64,000 nucleotides of DNA from Megaustenia siamemsis (Eukaryota; Mollusca; Gastropoda; Stylommatophora; Ariophantidae), in the NCBI GenBank assembly GCA_032433765.1, contig JAVIAB010000124.1:73147746-73211745 (forward strand), in the 5' to 3' direction. Each line of letters starts with the position of its first letter. Position 1 is the stretch's first letter. This document shows positions 62,942 to 64,000 of this stretch, piece by piece. Below the pieces are notes generated by a model. That model did no database searches, had not been told where the DNA came from, and saw nothing but the letters and a program-made list of their open reading frames with translations. A program made the position numbers and the translations under genes.

Positions 62942-64000
62942 ATGGGAACGGTGGAGAAAATATTGAGACGTCATTACTTTGACCCTAGTCGACCAGGGGC
63001 TTATAGTGGTGCAACGGCCTTGCAACGTAACACTAAACTGGGACTCGCAAAGATCAAACAATGGTTGAGTCATCAGGATACCTATACTCTTCATAAACCA
63101 ATTCGTCGCAGATTTGAAAGGCGTCCCATTATAACGAGTGGCCCCCAACAGCAATATCAGGCAGACCTAATTGATTTGAGACATTTGAAAAACCACAACG
63201 ACGGCTATTCCTATTTGGTTTCTTGCGTGGACGTTTTCAGTAAATTCGCGTGGTCTGTACCGATACGAACCAAAACGGGGAAATCCTTAGTGGAAGCCGT
63301 CGGTAAGATATTTCTCGATGGAAAACCCGCGAGTTTTCAAACGGATAAGGGGTCAGAGTTTCTGAACAGAACATTTCAGAAATTCCTCGCTGACAACAAC
63401 GTTCACTTTTTCACTACGCAGAACGAAGATATTAAGGTAGAACGCTTTAATAGGACTCTCAAACAACGGATGTGGCGATATTTCACGAAATCCAATAAGC
63501 TGTCTTATGTCCGAGTCCTACCCGCCCTACTTCGAAGTTATAACCATTCGTATCGCAGAAGTATAAAAATGGCACCGGTCGACGTCAACGCAGACAATCA
63601 AGAACAGGTATGGAACACGTTGTATAATGGCAAACACAACTTTAAATTTCAAAGACTCGTGTATAAGCCCGGTGATCGAATTAGACTGGTACTGGGCAGA
63701 GCCAATTTTAAAAAGGGTTATGCCCCGGCTTGGACGGAGGAACTGTTTTCCATCAGTCGAGTAAACGAAACAAACCCCGTTACATATGTGTTGAAAGACG
63801 ATAAGGGCGATGAGATAGAGGGGTCATTCTACACACCGGAAATTCAAAAAGTTGGAGACAAGCACGAGTACAGAATCGAGAGTATCATAACCGAGCGTCG
63901 CACATCATTTGGGCGAAAGGAGAGTTTAGTCAAATGGTTTGGGTACGATTCCTCATTTAACAGTTGGATACCGTCCAAAGACATTGTCAGATACAAAATC
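62942..64000 (+). CDS. retroviral-type integrase with chromodomain (Polinton 2), open at the window edge
   Basis: 353 codons without a stop up to base 64000. Residues 1-60 form a basic N-terminal region (HYFDPSRPGAYSG). The rve core has Asp75 (QADLIDL), Asp135 (QTDKGSEF) and Glu167 (KVERFNRTLK). Residues 235-300 form an SH3-like segment (YKPGDRIRLV), and 308-352 a chromodomain (RIESIITERR...LVKWFGYDSSFNSWIPSKD). The enzyme inserts element DNA with 6-bp TSDs in this family. The Asp-Glu spacing is 31 residues, short of the usual ~34-35. The protein appears otherwise intact. Confidence 0.9.
   Translation, partial: MGTVEKILRRHYFDPSRPGAYSGATALQRNTKLGLAKIKQWLSHQDTYTLHKPIRRRFERRPIITSGPQQQYQADLIDLRHLKNHNDGYSYLVSCVDVFSKFAWSVPIRTKTGKSLVEAVGKIFLDGKPASFQTDKGSEFLNRTFQKFLADNNVHFFTTQNEDIKVERFNRTLKQRMWRYFTKSNKLSYVRVLPALLRSYNHSYRRSIKMAPVDVNADNQEQVWNTLYNGKHNFKFQRLVYKPGDRIRLVLGRANFKKGYAPAWTEELFSISRVNETNPVTYVLKDDKGDEIEGSFYTPEIQKVGDKHEYRIESIITERRTSFGRKESLVKWFGYDSSFNSWIPSKDIVRYKI

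Larger units (their letters stand above)
59509..64000. mobile_element. Polinton 2, left part (runs off the window)
   Basis: GC content and gene density change near 59509, where AGTAGTAGAGTAGGGTCC follows AT-rich DNA; an AG start fits a Polinton end. Inside lie a CT-rich non-coding part, a minus-strand PC4-like gene and a plus-strand series of ATPase, two small genes and integrase with frames mostly open. The right half (polymerase, capsid genes, right TIR) lies beyond the window, so TIR and TSD cannot be checked. Confidence 0.8.

Noticed and set aside
62744..63154. 136-codon minus-strand frame in the integrase region
   Set aside because: It is the antisense of two real genes (small helical protein and integrase) and has no domain.

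Overview
The window reads as gene-poor, transposon-saturated DNA from an invertebrate animal. I favour a mollusc or another lophotrochozoan. The reasons are two degraded copies of a fucolectin-type F5/8C plus EGF-repeat protein of molluscan style, many APE-type LINEs, Penelope-like and Polinton elements, tRNA-derived SINEs and an intron-like gene fragment with splice sites. The species call is inference. I found no rRNA gene, CRISPR array or functional tRNA gene.

Layout. 1-1776: two fused Tc1/mariner transposase relics inserted at a TA inside LINE-E. 1777-10835: LINE fragments, including an antisense RNase H LINE (5498-7420), an endonuclease relic and featureless AT-rich DNA. 10836-12314: (TA)n tracts around copy A of an unclassified ~1 kb retroposed unit, here called RU1. 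12315-17568: one LINE-B copy broken by three younger insertions (RU1 copy B, an antisense LINE, LINE-F), each with target-site duplications (TSDs). 18291-26132: one LINE-F copy broken by two SINE-2 insertions, a twin-primed LINE-E that itself carries RU2 and a palindromic SINE-1 array, and an RU2 tail. 27140-27431: the only good host-exon candidate, on the minus strand. 27690-29083: nested LINEs. 30710-36170: a LINE endonuclease split by an internally deleted Polinton (31052-35507) with a perfect 6-bp TSD. 36320-44830: Penelope-like, hAT-like and LINE relics plus RU1 copy C. 44912-47040: RU2 copy 2. 47676-51935: a SINE-2 split by LINE-G and by a structurally full-length LINE-E (48659-51879). 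52292-56181: a hAT element with an 8-bp TSD carrying nested LINE-B and RU1 copy D. 56974-59310: LINE fragments. About 59509-64000: the left part of a second, better preserved Polinton that runs off the window.

The Polinton at the right edge is the most gene-like part. A minus-strand gene with a PC4-like single-stranded-DNA-binding domain diverges from a tight plus-strand series: packaging ATPase, small basic protein, small helical protein, and a chromodomain integrase open to the last base. Three 20-bp direct repeats and TATA-like boxes lie in the divergent spacer.

RU2 and RU1 are the most unusual structures. RU2 couples captured F5/8C-EGF coding sequence, a minisatellite and a 3' tail shared with LINE-G; it occurs as two long and two 5'-truncated copies. 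RU1 is a ~1.05 kb unit with a constant 5' end and perfect TSDs. One RU1 copy has its 3' end replaced by a tRNA-derived SINE. LINE family letters (B, E, F, G, H, I, J, K) and the names RU1, RU2, SINE-1 and SINE-2 are mine and local to this window.
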